Shown here: piece after piece, positions 36,192-45,733 of the stretch
Position numbering within the stretch: the stretch's first letter is position 1
Layout: the number at the start of each line of letters is the position of its first letter
Position numbers and translations under genes: made by a program
The notes under the pieces: model-generated
Database searches by the model: none
Told to the model about the DNA's origin: nothing
Seen by the model: only the letters and a program-made list of their open reading frames with translations
Origin: Nostoc punctiforme NIES-2108
Lineage (GTDB): Bacteria > Cyanobacteriota > Cyanobacteriia > Cyanobacteriales > Nostocaceae
Assembly (NCBI GenBank): GCA_003326195.1
Contig: LXQE01000107.1
Coordinates: forward strand, 235,582-299,581
Length of the DNA: 64,000 nt
Direction of reading: 5' to 3'

Positions 36192-36920
36192 TTACGAATT
36201 ATCAGGTAGATTATTTGGATCTACACCTAGAGAACGTAAATACTCGGCTAATTGTTCAGCCCTTTGCCGTTCTTGTTCAGCCCGCGATCGCTCTTGTTGT
36301 GCTTGTTCTGCATCTGTCAAATAACGCTTTCCTTGCTCGTCATACCAACATAAAAATTCCTGTTGTATCCCGCCAATTACAGCTTGGTGTCGCCCTATAC
36401 CTAAACCCACCTCTGGCATTAAATAGGGTTCACCTATTTGTAATTGGTAGTTTCCATCGATCAACTTATACACTTCAAAGGGTTGATGTTGGTCGCGTCG
36501 CCAAAACTCAGGGTTATAAATTACGTAGTACAATACACCGAGTTTTCTATATATATCTAGCTTTTCGTCGTATTCACCTCCTGGGGTATGGGATACCATT
36601 TCTAATGTGAATATTGGAACTATCCCATTTTCTTCCCAAACCGCGTAACTTTTGCGTGATTTACCACCCTTTTTCCGTTCTACTCCCAGGCTTAAAAAAG
36701 CATCTGGGACTACAGGTACTCTGGGATTTACTCCTGTGGTGTGATAAACTCCCATATCTACTCCGAAGTACCAATCCATACGATTTGCCCAAATGGAGTT
36801 GAGTAAGAAGAGTAAAATGTTGGGCAAAAAGTTTTGGTCTTCGTTATCCACTGGGGTATCGTCTGAACAGAGAAGTTCGTCAGTAGTTGGTAACGCATTT
36901 TTGAGATCGGGTGAGAGCAT
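36192..36920 (-). CDS. Uma2 family (DUF820) putative endonuclease
   Basis: About 242 residues from ATG 36920; a TTG at 36971 would extend it by 17 codons. The restriction-like fold shows in MDWYFGVDMGVYH, VPDAFLSLGV (Asp), VWEENGIVPIFTLEMVS (Glu) and YDEKLDIYRKLGVLYYVIYNP. A C-terminal Gln/Glu/Arg-rich helix (QQERSRAEQERQRAEQL) ends in LRSLGVDPNNLP, typical of the family. The biological role of Uma2 proteins is unproven; they are very numerous in cyanobacteria. Confidence 0.88.
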   Translation of the reverse strand: MLSPDLKNALPTTDELLCSDDTPVDNEDQNFLPNILLFLLNSIWANRMDWYFGVDMGVYHTTGVNPRVPVVPDAFLSLGVERKKGGKSRKSYAVWEENGIVPIFTLEMVSHTPGGEYDEKLDIYRKLGVLYYVIYNPEFWRRDQHQPFEVYKLIDGNYQLQIGEPYLMPEVGLGIGRHQAVIGGIQQEFLCWYDEQGKRYLTDAEQAQQERSRAEQERQRAEQLAEYLRSLGVDPNNLPDNS

Positions 36921-36974
36921 AACCGTTGTCTCGCTGGCGTTTGATGCCTTTATTATAAATGAGTGACCCAAAGT

Positions 36975-37871
36975 TTAGCGTTTGGATGTACCTTCCCCAA
37001 ACTTAATTAAAAGTGCGATCGCAATACTAACAAGCAAAATTAACGTCATACTCAAGGCTGAACCAAATCCCCAATTTTGGGTTGCTCCGAGAAACTGATT
37101 ATAAACTAACCGCGCCGCCGTCATACTAGAGGCACCACCGAGTAATTCTGGATCGACAAAATCCCCTATACCTGTAATGAATACAAGCATGGAAGCAGCT
37201 GCAATTCCCGGAAAAATTTGCGGTACGGTTACTTGGAAAAAAGTTTCTACCGGATTTGCACCTAAATCAGCCGCGGCTTCTAGCAACCGCTTGTCTAGCT
37301 TTTCCAGAGAAGCATATAAAATCAAAACCATATAGGGTAATAAGCTGTAACTCATGCCAATCAATACAGCTTGACTATTGTTGAGTAATTCCCAAGTAGG
37401 CAAGCCTAAATTGCTGAATAAGCTATTCAATAGACCAGTCGGACGAAGAATTGTAATCCAAGCGTAAGAACGGAGTAATGAAGAAGTCCACAAAGGTAGA
37501 ACAAAGGCTAATAGCAGCAAATTTCGCCAACGCTGCGGCGCTATCTGAGCAATCCAATAGGCGACGGGAAAGCCCAAAATTAAACAAATTATCGTAGTGC
37601 CAAAGGCAAAAAATAGCGATCGCCCAATTACTTGCACATAAAGGGAGTCAAATATTCGGATGTAGTTTTTGAATCCGTTGGGATTGACCAAATCTCCCGG
37701 TCGGATGTCTGCAACTAAACTTAACTCGAAAATTATCAAAGTTGGCAGCACCAACAAAAGTAATAACCAAATCCCAGATGGTGCAAGCAATACCAAGGGT
37801 TGCAGCCAATTTCTAATGGGGTGCTGCAATTCTTCTATTTTAGAAATATCATTTTTTTCCAAATTAATCAC
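36975..37871 (-). CDS. potB: spermidine/putrescine ABC transporter permease
   Basis: 298 residues with six predicted membrane helices, starting at GTG 37871. EAA loop: LEAAADLGANPVETFFQVTVPQI. It lies 18 bp downstream of potD on the same strand, so the two form an operon. It would pair with PotC and the PotA ATPase in the inner membrane; potC is not in this window. The GTG and its AGGAG lie in a TAGGAGT heptamer tract. Confidence 0.88.
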   Translation of the reverse strand: MINLEKNDISKIEELQHPIRNWLQPLVLLAPSGIWLLLLLVLPTLIIFELSLVADIRPGDLVNPNGFKNYIRIFDSLYVQVIGRSLFFAFGTTIICLILGFPVAYWIAQIAPQRWRNLLLLAFVLPLWTSSLLRSYAWITILRPTGLLNSLFSNLGLPTWELLNNSQAVLIGMSYSLLPYMVLILYASLEKLDKRLLEAAADLGANPVETFFQVTVPQIFPGIAAASMLVFITGIGDFVDPELLGGASSMTAARLVYNQFLGATQNWGFGSALSMTLILLVSIAIALLIKFGEGTSKR

Positions 37872-37889
37872 TCCTAACTCCTAACTATT

Positions 37890-38975
37890 TTAACTGCTAG
37901 TTAATTGAGTCCAATAACGATCGTAAACCTCTTCAAATTCTCCTACAGGTGTAACACGTTCACAATTTTTTAATAGTGACTCTGGAGGAAACAAATTAGT
38001 GTTGTTTTGGATTGTTTTTGGCAATTGCTCAAATCCGGCATTATTCGGCGTAGAAATATTTAGACGTTGAGTGATTTGGGCTGCTATTTCTGGTTGCAAA
38101 ATCATGTTAATCCAAGCATAAGCTCCAGCTTGGTTGGGGGCTGTTTTGGGAATTACAATAGTGTCTGTCCATAATGAAGAACCACTGCGAGGAATCACAT
38201 ATTTGAGTTTAGGATTTTCTTGAGAGATTTTGACTGCATCTGCTGAATAACACATTGCCAGTAGTAAATCTCCGGCCAGAATTTGATTTTGCCAAGCGTC
38301 GGTGTCAAAACGGGCGATCGCAGGTTTTAGCATCTTCAATTTTTCATAAGCTTGTTTGATTTCTTGTTCATTTTTTGAGTTGTAAGAATAACCGAGCATT
38401 CGTAAGGTTGCACCCATCACTTCTCGAACATCATTGAGCAAGGTCATTCGCTGATTAAGTTGCTCTTGATTTTGCCAAAGGTAATCCCAGTCTTGTGGTG
38501 CATCTTTGATTTTTTCGGAATTGTAAAGTAAACCTGTTGTCCCCCAGTTAAAAGGGATACTGTAGCGGTTATTGGGGTCATAACTAGGATCTTGAAACCG
38601 GGGAAATAAATTCTCTAGACCGATTAAGCGATCGTGATTTATTTCTGTTAACAAGCCTTTGTCTACCATCTTTTGCACCATATAATCAGAAGGGTTGATG
38701 ATGCTGTAAGTGCCACCGCCTCCAGCTTGCAATTTAGCCAGCATGACATCATTGGAATCATACACATCTGCTAGCACTTTCATGCCAGTTTGGGCGCTAA
38801 AAGTTTTCAGTAATTGGTTGTCAGTATATTGTGTCCAAGTAAAGATATAAAGTTGGTCACGCTGACTATTTGTATTAGAATTAGCGCGTACTTGAGCCAG
38901 CCTCCAGCCACAACCAGCTAAAGATAAGCTAGAAAGCGCTGCCACCCCTGTTAAAAATTGGCGTCTGTTAGTCAT
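37890..38975 (-). CDS. potD: polyamine ABC transporter substrate-binding lipoprotein
   Basis: 361 residues. The N-terminus is a signal with a twin-arginine-like NRRQFLTG and a lipobox LAGC (Cys about 22), so it is exported and lipid-anchored. The mature part is a PotD/PotF-type extracellular solute-binding protein: LYIFTWTQYTDNQLLKTF, IINPSDYMVQKMV, PFNWGTTGLLYN, and AYAWINMILQPEIAA. It delivers spermidine, putrescine or a similar compound to PotB/PotC. Confidence 0.9.
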   Translation of the reverse strand: MTNRRQFLTGVAALSSLSLAGCGWRLAQVRANSNTNSQRDQLYIFTWTQYTDNQLLKTFSAQTGMKVLADVYDSNDVMLAKLQAGGGGTYSIINPSDYMVQKMVDKGLLTEINHDRLIGLENLFPRFQDPSYDPNNRYSIPFNWGTTGLLYNSEKIKDAPQDWDYLWQNQEQLNQRMTLLNDVREVMGATLRMLGYSYNSKNEQEIKQAYEKLKMLKPAIARFDTDAWQNQILAGDLLLAMCYSADAVKISQENPKLKYVIPRSGSSLWTDTIVIPKTAPNQAGAYAWINMILQPEIAAQITQRLNISTPNNAGFEQLPKTIQNNTNLFPPESLLKNCERVTPVGEFEEVYDRYWTQLTSS

Positions 38976-39308
38976 TAAGTTAATAGTTAATCATCTTTTG
39001 TATTGTTGTCGATTAATTCTAAATATGCCTTTAATTGGAGTGCCCATAGGTAGTTTAAAGATTACCTTAAGTGTATCTACTTATGCAACTGTTAATAAGT
39101 TACTGCTGCCAGCTAGTTTTAGGGACGCTTTTTCATCAAATTTAAGTATAAAAATCAACAAAGCGATCGTCAAATTATCAAGAAAACTCAGTGTGGCAAG
39201 CTAAACTGCACTTCTGTACTAGCAAAAATCACCGAGTTTGTCCTTACCTTACCAGTTAAAACTGTGACAGGAGTTTTGGATTCATAACTGTAAGGAGGAA
39301 TCATCCAA
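38976..39308. other. intergenic stretch between potD and the kinase operon
   Basis: It should contain the divergent promoters. An AAGGAGG ribosome-binding site near 39291 precedes the small ORF at 39309. No other element recognised. Confidence 0.4.
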
Positions 39309-39470
39309 ATGTCTCATTGGCAAAACTTTCGCTCCCAGTTTCAGAGAGTTCGATATTATCTGATTTTTCTGGCTAACCTGTGGTTGCTAAATCCTCAAAA
39401 TTTAAAATCCTGGATCGACGGGTTCGCTATATATCTGGGAACACTATATCTGGAAGTGTTAAAAATTTAG
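39309..39470 (+). CDS. 53-residue small ORF directly upstream of the Ser/Thr-His kinase
   Basis: ATG 39309 to TAG 39470. AAGGAGG stands about 10 bases before the ATG, one of the best ribosome-binding sites in the window. The next gene starts only 4 bp after its stop and has no Shine-Dalgarno sequence of its own, so coupling is likely. The peptide begins MSHWQNFRSQFQRVRYYLIF and is basic and aromatic-rich, with one hydrophobic stretch (about residues 16-27) and an amphipathic second half. No family recognised. It may be a coupling leader or a small partner of the kinase. Confidence 0.6.
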   Translation: MSHWQNFRSQFQRVRYYLIFLANLWLLNPQNLKSWIDGFAIYLGTLYLEVLKI

Positions 39471-39474
39471 TAGT

Positions 39475-42400
39475 ATGGTTAGTACGAGAGTCCATATTCC
39501 CGGATATAAGGTTAGCGAAGAACTCTACAATGGTTCTAGAACCATCGTTTATCGAGGGTATCGAGAGACTGACTCATTACCTGTAGTGATTAAACTGCTG
39601 AAAAATTCTTATCCGAGTTTCAGCGAACTCTTGTCGTTTCGTAATCAGTACACCATAGCTAAAAATCTTAACTCACCTCTCATCATCCAAACCTATAACC
39701 TAGAACCGTATCAAAATGGTTATGCGTTGGTAATGGAAGATTTTGGGGGGATTTCTCTCAAGGATTGGGGATTAAGGAGTGGGGAGTGGAAGGTTGGGCG
39801 AAACTTAGAATCTTTAATGGAGTTTTTAGAAATAGCGATCGCACTGTGCAACACCTTAGATATATTGTATCGCGATCGAATTATTCATAAAGATATCAAA
39901 CCCGCCAATGTTTTAATTAATCCAGAAACCAAACAAGTTAAATTAATTGACTTTAGTATTGCATCCCTACTACCACGGGAAACTCAAACACTGATGAATC
40001 CCAATGTCTTGGAAGGGACACTTGGTTATATTTCTCCTGAACAAACAGGAAGAATGAATCGGGGGATTGACTACCGGACTGATTTCTATTCCTTAGGTGT
40101 CACTTTTTACGAACTACTGACGGGTGAGTTACCCTTCTATTCAAACGACGCGATGGAGTTGGTACATTGTCATCTAGCAAAACTTCCAACAATGTTAGGC
40201 GATAGAGAAGAGATTCCTCAAGTTCTCTGTGACATCGTAATGAAATTGATGGCAAAAAATGCTGAAGACCGCTATCAGAGTGCATTAGGGTTGAAATTTG
40301 ATTTAGAAACTTGTTTATCTCAACTCCAAGAAACTGGTGAAATTAAGCATTTCCCAATTGCCCAACGGGATGTGTGCGATCGCTTTATTATCCCTGATAA
40401 ACTTTATGGACGAGAAACAGAAGTAGAAACTCTGCTGCAAGCATTTGAGCGCGTTAGTACAGGCGCGACAGAAATGATGCTGGTGGCTGGTTTTTCGGGT
40501 ATTGGTAAAACCGTTGTAGTTAACGAAGTTCATAAACCAATTGTCAAAAAGCGCGGTTATTTTATCAAAGGGAAATATGACCAATTTCAACGAAATATTC
40601 CCTTTAGTGCTTTTGTGCAAGCCTTCCGCGATTTAATGGGGCAATTGTTAACCGAAAGCGATGCTCAAATCCAGCAATTTAAAACCAATATCTTAGCGGC
40701 TGTAGGTGAGAATGGACAGGTAATTATTGAAGTCATCCCCGAATTATCAAGAATTATTGGTCAGCAACCACCTGTTACAGAATTATCAGGAACTGCTGCT
40801 CAAAATCGGTTTAATTTATTATTTCAGAAATTTACCCAAGTCTTTACCAGTGAAAAACATCCATTAGTGATGTTTTTAGATGATTTACAATGGGCAGATT
40901 CAGCATCGTTGATGTTAATACAGTTATTAATGGCTGATACAAAACATCTTTTTGTAATTGGTGCTTATCGTGATAACGAAGTCAATTCAGCACATCCATT
41001 AATGTTGACTTTGAATGATATCCAAAAAACAGCAGCCACAATTAATACGATTACTTTAGCGCCTCTGAGTCAATCGCAAGTGAATCAATTAGTGGCTGAC
41101 ACACTTAAATCTACAAAAGATTCGGCATTACCTGTTTCTCAATTGGTATTTCAGAAAACTCAAGGTAATCCGTTTTTTGCTATACAGTTTCTCAAGGCAT
41201 TACACCAAGATGGATTAATTGAATTCACCCCCCCAAACCTCCCTTACCAAGCTAGGGTGGACACACAAGTTATCGAATTACCCCACCCTAACCCTCCCCT
41301 TGGAAAGGGGAGGGAACTAGATTTTCTTGTTTCCCCCCTTTCCAAGGGGGGATTAAGGGGGGTAAAACCCGGATCTCAAAGTAACTCCGATTTGTGTGTA
41401 CACGGTAGCCCTTACCAAGGGGGAGCTACGGGGGGGTGGCAATGTGATATCACCCAAATAAATCAGCAAGCGGTGACAGACGATGTTGTCAAATTCATGG
41501 TATTTCAATTACAAAGACTACCTCAATCAACTCAAAATGTATTGCAGCTAGCCGCTTGTATTGGCAATCAATTTGATTTAGCAACTTTGGCGATTGTTTG
41601 GGAGTCATCAGAAGTTGAAACAGCTGCTAGTTTATGGAAAGCTTTACAAGAAGGGTTGATTTTACCCATTAGTGATGTTTATAAATTTTATCAGGGAGAA
41701 AATCACGAGCAATTGGCGCTGTCAACTGGGAATACCAATAAACAATTAGCCAAATATAAATTTTTACATGACAGAGTACAACAAGCTGCTTATTCTCTAA
41801 TTCCTGATAACCAAAAACAAGCAACTCATCTCAAAATTGGTCAATTACTTCTACAAAATTCCTCTCAAATAGAACAAGAAGAAAAACTGTTTGATATTGT
41901 TGGACATTTGAATTTAGGACAAGAGTTGATCGCCCAATCATACGAGCGAGAAGCCTTGGCTCGACTTAACTTAGCCGCAGGATATAAAGCGAAAAATTCT
42001 ACTGCTTATGCTGCGGCTAGAGCCTATTTACAAACTGGGATTGAGCTACTTACAATCAACTGCTGGCAAGATCAATATGAATTGACCCTGAGTCTCTATG
42101 TTGCCGCTACCGAAGCCGCCTACTTAAATGCTGACTTTGATGGCATGGAACAAATAGCAGTACAGGTGTTGCAATCAGCCCAGACGATTTTAGACAAAGT
42201 TAAAATTTACGAAATTCAAATTGCTGCCCAGACAGCCCAGAGCAGACTATTAGAAGCGATCGCAGTTGGCAGAGATGCTTTAAAGCAATTGGGGGTTGAA
42301 CTACCCATTGAGCTAAACAATGCTGAGATTGGTAAAGCTTTACAAGTCCTTGCTAGTCAACTCGCAGGCAAACGAATTGAGGAACTAGCTGACCTGCCAA

Positions 42401-45400
42401 TGATGACCGATCCCCAAGCACAGGCAGCCATGCAACTGTTAGGAATGTTGTTTGCACCCGTTTTTCAGGGAATGCCGGGTTTATTGCCCCTAATTAGCTC
42501 CACAATGGTCAGCCTATCGCTTCAGTTTGGGAATACGCCCGCCTCCACGGTGGGGTATGGGCTGCACGGAATGGTGCTATGTGCATTTTTAGGAGAGGTT
42601 GAAGGGGGCTACGATTTTGGGCAATTGGCATTGAATTTGCTAGATCGGTTCAATGTGCGGGAATTCAAATCCACGATTTCCATGTTGTTTGGTGGCTTTA
42701 TTCAACATCACCAAGAAGCTCTCTCGGCAACGATACCGTTGCTGAAAGCTGGTTTTACCTCTGGTATGGAAACGGGCGATTTTTTACACGCTGGCTATAA
42801 CGTATGTTGTTACAGCTATGCGGTCTTTTGGAGTGGCTCTGAACTCAGCAATTTGGAATTAGATATAGCAAGTTACAACGCCGCCTTAACTCAAGCGAAG
42901 CAACATTCTGCCCAGACTTATGTGAGTATTATGCGGCAGGCGGCACACAACTTCAGAGAAACCCAAATTCAGCCCGATTGTTTGAGCGGCAGTATCTACG
43001 ATGAAACGGTGATGATTCCCAAACACCGTCAGGCTAATGAACTCACGGTGATGGCTGAGTTGTATATCTACAAACTGTTGCTTGCCTATTCTTTTGGTGA
43101 TTACAAAGCTGCGATCGCTTACATTGATGAAGGGGAGAAGTATTTACTTGCGGTATCAGGATTGATTTTTATTTCGATTTTCCATTTCTATGCAGCCCTG
43201 ACATACCTAGCCCGATTTTCCACCCAGCCAGAAATTGAACTTTCCGTAATTCTCGCCCAGGTAGAAATCCATCAAACCACTCTGTACCGTTGTGCGCAAA
43301 ATGCTCCCACAAATCATTTGCATAAATGGCATTTAGTTGAGGCTGAAAAACAACGAGTGTTGGGCAATAAAACAGAAGCACTTGAAAATTACGATCACGC
43401 CATAACTCTAGCTAAAGCCAACGGCTACATCCAAGAAGAAGCACTTAGCAATAAACTAGTAGCCAAATTTTATCTCGATTGGGGTAAAGAAAGAGTTGCC
43501 CAAGCATATATGCAAGAAGCGTACTACTGTTACGCTCGTTGGGGCGCAAAAGCCAAAATAGAAGACTTAGAAAAACGCTATCCCCAACTACTCCAATCAA
43601 TTCTGCAACAGCAACGAATCAACTTCAATACCTTAGAAACTATTAGCTTTCGTGGCACTTCCTCATCTACTCGCACTTCTACCACTGGCAGCACTAGTAT
43701 TTCCCAGACATTAGATTTTACCTCTGTCCTCAAAGCCGCTCAAGCTATCTCCAGTTCTCTGGAATTAGATCAACTCATTGTCAGCTTGAGCCAAATTATT
43801 CTAGAAAACTCTGGTGCCAAAAAAGTTGTACTAATTCTTCCCCAAGATAATACTTGGCAAGTTAGGGCAATTACTTTTATCAATCATGGAGCAAATTCCC
43901 AGATTGATATCCAAACTATTTTTGAACCACAATCAATCGACAATTGTCAAGATATTCCTGTAAAAATTATCAATTACGTCAAAAATACTCAACAAACAGT
44001 TGTTATAGACAATTGCAAAACAGATATTATTGGGTTGATTGGGGAATATATGCACCGAACACAACCCCAAAGTGTATTATGTACCCCGATTCTTAATCAA
44101 GGGCGTTTGGTAGGGATTCTTTACCTAGAAAATAAACTGACGCAAGGGGTATTTACTAGCGATCGCCTTTCTATTATAAATTTCCTCTGCACTCAAGCTG
44201 CGATTTCTTTGGAAAATGCCCAATTATATAATCATCTCCAGGAGCGAGGAAAGTTCCTAAGCAGTATTTACGAAGGTGTTGGCTGTCTAATCTTTGTGAC
44301 TGATATTCGAGATAATGGTAGGTTTGAGTACACAGGATGGAGTAAATCTTGCGAATTAGCGGTTGGTATACCTGCTTCTCAAGTGCTGGGTAAAACTCCG
44401 CAAGAAGTAATGGCTCCTGACGAAGGTGCAGCAGTCGAGCAAAAATATTTGCATTGTTTTCAGACCGGAATACCCGTTACCTATGAAGAATGTCTAACAT
44501 TTAATCACCAGAGAATTTGGTGGTTAACCACACTCAGTCCATTAAAAGATGAGATGGGCAAAGTTTATCGCGTAGTGGGGACAACTATTAATATTAGCGA
44601 TCGCAAACAAGCTGAATCAGCGGTGACAGAAAAATCTCAAGCACTCGGAACAGCTTTAGAAGATTTACAACAAGCCCAATTACAAATTGTTCAAAGTGAG
44701 AAAATGTCAGCACTAGGCAATTTAGTTGCTGGGGTAGCCCATGAAATGAATAATCCTTTGGGCTTTATTGCTGCAAGTCTCAAACAAGCTAAACCTACTA
44801 TTGCTGATGTTGTGCAACACTTGAAACTTTATCAAGAAAGTTTACCTAATCCGGGTGCTGAAATTATTGACCATGCAGAAGAAATTGACTTAGATTATAG
44901 TTTAGAAGATTTACCCAAGGCAATAGATTCAATGGTGATGGCGTGCGATCGCCTGAAAAATATCAGTACTAGTTTAAGAACTTTCTCCCGTGCTGATAAA
45001 GATTACAAAGTGCCATTTAAAATTCATGAAGGGATTGAAAGTACAATTTTAATTCTTAAACATCGCCTCAAAGCCAATGAGCTACGTCCAGCAATTGAAG
45101 TAATAACCAATTATGGCAGTTTGCCTCAAGTTGAATGTTTTCCTGGACAATTAAACCAGGTGTTTATGAATATCTTAGCTAATGCCATTGATGCCTTAGA
45201 TGAGTCGAATGCTGGGCGGAGTTTTGCAGAAATCCAAGAAAACACTAACAAGATTACAATTCAAACCTCATTGAAAGACGATCGGGTTACAATAACGATT
45301 GCTGATAATGCTAATGGCATGAATGAAGCAGTCAAGCAAAAGATATTTGACCATTTGTTTACGACGAAATCTGTGGGAAAAGGAACGGGTTTAGGATTAG

Positions 45401-45507
45401 CGATCGCCCGTCAAATTGTTGTGGAAAAACACGGGGGTTCAATACACTGCAACTCCTCCCCAGGAAAAGGTACAGAGTTTGCGATCGCAATTCCAGTGCG
45501 GCAATAA
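39475..45507 (+). CDS. Ser/Thr kinase - AAA ATPase - GAF - PAS - histidine kinase (HstK type)
   Basis: 2010 residues. N-terminal eukaryotic-type kinase (about 8-275; catalytic HKDIKPAN with Asp140, then DFS and a GYISPEQTGR activation segment). AAA/STAND-like ATPase with Walker A GFSGIGKT (Lys345) and MFLDDLQWAD. A long helical repeat region follows, then a GAF domain (about 1415-1570), a PAS domain (about 1590-1725), HisKA with His1756 in GVAHEMNNPL, and HATPase with GKGTGLGLAIA. This is the HstK family known in heterocystous cyanobacteria. About 70 residues near 585-655 are encoded by inserted repeat DNA (41228-41440). Confidence 0.93.
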   Translation: MVSTRVHIPGYKVSEELYNGSRTIVYRGYRETDSLPVVIKLLKNSYPSFSELLSFRNQYTIAKNLNSPLIIQTYNLEPYQNGYALVMEDFGGISLKDWGLRSGEWKVGRNLESLMEFLEIAIALCNTLDILYRDRIIHKDIKPANVLINPETKQVKLIDFSIASLLPRETQTLMNPNVLEGTLGYISPEQTGRMNRGIDYRTDFYSLGVTFYELLTGELPFYSNDAMELVHCHLAKLPTMLGDREEIPQVLCDIVMKLMAKNAEDRYQSALGLKFDLETCLSQLQETGEIKHFPIAQRDVCDRFIIPDKLYGRETEVETLLQAFERVSTGATEMMLVAGFSGIGKTVVVNEVHKPIVKKRGYFIKGKYDQFQRNIPFSAFVQAFRDLMGQLLTESDAQIQQFKTNILAAVGENGQVIIEVIPELSRIIGQQPPVTELSGTAAQNRFNLLFQKFTQVFTSEKHPLVMFLDDLQWADSASLMLIQLLMADTKHLFVIGAYRDNEVNSAHPLMLTLNDIQKTAATINTITLAPLSQSQVNQLVADTLKSTKDSALPVSQLVFQKTQGNPFFAIQFLKALHQDGLIEFTPPNLPYQARVDTQVIELPHPNPPLGKGRELDFLVSPLSKGGLRGVKPGSQSNSDLCVHGSPYQGGATGGWQCDITQINQQAVTDDVVKFMVFQLQRLPQSTQNVLQLAACIGNQFDLATLAIVWESSEVETAASLWKALQEGLILPISDVYKFYQGENHEQLALSTGNTNKQLAKYKFLHDRVQQAAYSLIPDNQKQATHLKIGQLLLQNSSQIEQEEKLFDIVGHLNLGQELIAQSYEREALARLNLAAGYKAKNSTAYAAARAYLQTGIELLTINCWQDQYELTLSLYVAATEAAYLNADFDGMEQIAVQVLQSAQTILDKVKIYEIQIAAQTAQSRLLEAIAVGRDALKQLGVELPIELNNAEIGKALQVLASQLAGKRIEELADLPMMTDPQAQAAMQLLGMLFAPVFQGMPGLLPLISSTMVSLSLQFGNTPASTVGYGLHGMVLCAFLGEVEGGYDFGQLALNLLDRFNVREFKSTISMLFGGFIQHHQEALSATIPLLKAGFTSGMETGDFLHAGYNVCCYSYAVFWSGSELSNLELDIASYNAALTQAKQHSAQTYVSIMRQAAHNFRETQIQPDCLSGSIYDETVMIPKHRQANELTVMAELYIYKLLLAYSFGDYKAAIAYIDEGEKYLLAVSGLIFISIFHFYAALTYLARFSTQPEIELSVILAQVEIHQTTLYRCAQNAPTNHLHKWHLVEAEKQRVLGNKTEALENYDHAITLAKANGYIQEEALSNKLVAKFYLDWGKERVAQAYMQEAYYCYARWGAKAKIEDLEKRYPQLLQSILQQQRINFNTLETISFRGTSSSTRTSTTGSTSISQTLDFTSVLKAAQAISSSLELDQLIVSLSQIILENSGAKKVVLILPQDNTWQVRAITFINHGANSQIDIQTIFEPQSIDNCQDIPVKIINYVKNTQQTVVIDNCKTDIIGLIGEYMHRTQPQSVLCTPILNQGRLVGILYLENKLTQGVFTSDRLSIINFLCTQAAISLENAQLYNHLQERGKFLSSIYEGVGCLIFVTDIRDNGRFEYTGWSKSCELAVGIPASQVLGKTPQEVMAPDEGAAVEQKYLHCFQTGIPVTYEECLTFNHQRIWWLTTLSPLKDEMGKVYRVVGTTINISDRKQAESAVTEKSQALGTALEDLQQAQLQIVQSEKMSALGNLVAGVAHEMNNPLGFIAASLKQAKPTIADVVQHLKLYQESLPNPGAEIIDHAEEIDLDYSLEDLPKAIDSMVMACDRLKNISTSLRTFSRADKDYKVPFKIHEGIESTILILKHRLKANELRPAIEVITNYGSLPQVECFPGQLNQVFMNILANAIDALDESNAGRSFAEIQENTNKITIQTSLKDDRVTITIADNANGMNEAVKQKIFDHLFTTKSVGKGTGLGLAIARQIVVEKHGGSIHCNSSPGKGTEFAIAIPVRQ
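41228..41440. repeat. dispersed palindromic repeat inserted in frame in the HstK-type gene
   Basis: Contains CCCCTTGGAAAGGGG (about 41296-41311), CCCCCTTTCCAAGGGGGG (about 41334-41351), and a further CCAAGGGGG block near 41416. It encodes Pro/Gly-rich sequence (PHPNPPLGKGRE, SPLSKGGLRG, SPYQGGATGG) between two conserved parts of the ATPase region. Confidence 0.8.
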
Positions 45508-45733
45508 ACAGTGCTGAGTAGACCAACTTTAGCTAAGAAGATTTTGTCACCCTACTTGCTCATGGGTACGTAGCATTCACGTAGGAAAGGCGTCTTAGCG
45601 GTTCGTTGAAGAAGAATTCTGTTCGATAAATTAAGCTTTTGAGCCATTTTTGCGTAAGTCCTGAGTCAGGCAGGACTCGCTCAACCTTAGCTATCCGCAA
45701 ACAGCACTAATTAAAGCAAATGGGAGTTGAATT
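45508..45733. other. intergenic stretch between the two kinase genes
   Basis: No gene. It holds a perfect 7-bp hairpin AGTCCTG-AGTCAGG-CAGGACT (45657-45677) without a T run. Confidence 0.4.

Noticed and set aside
45657..45677. Perfect 7-bp hairpin between the kinases as a terminator
   Set aside because: It is not followed by a T run, so a terminator call is not supported.
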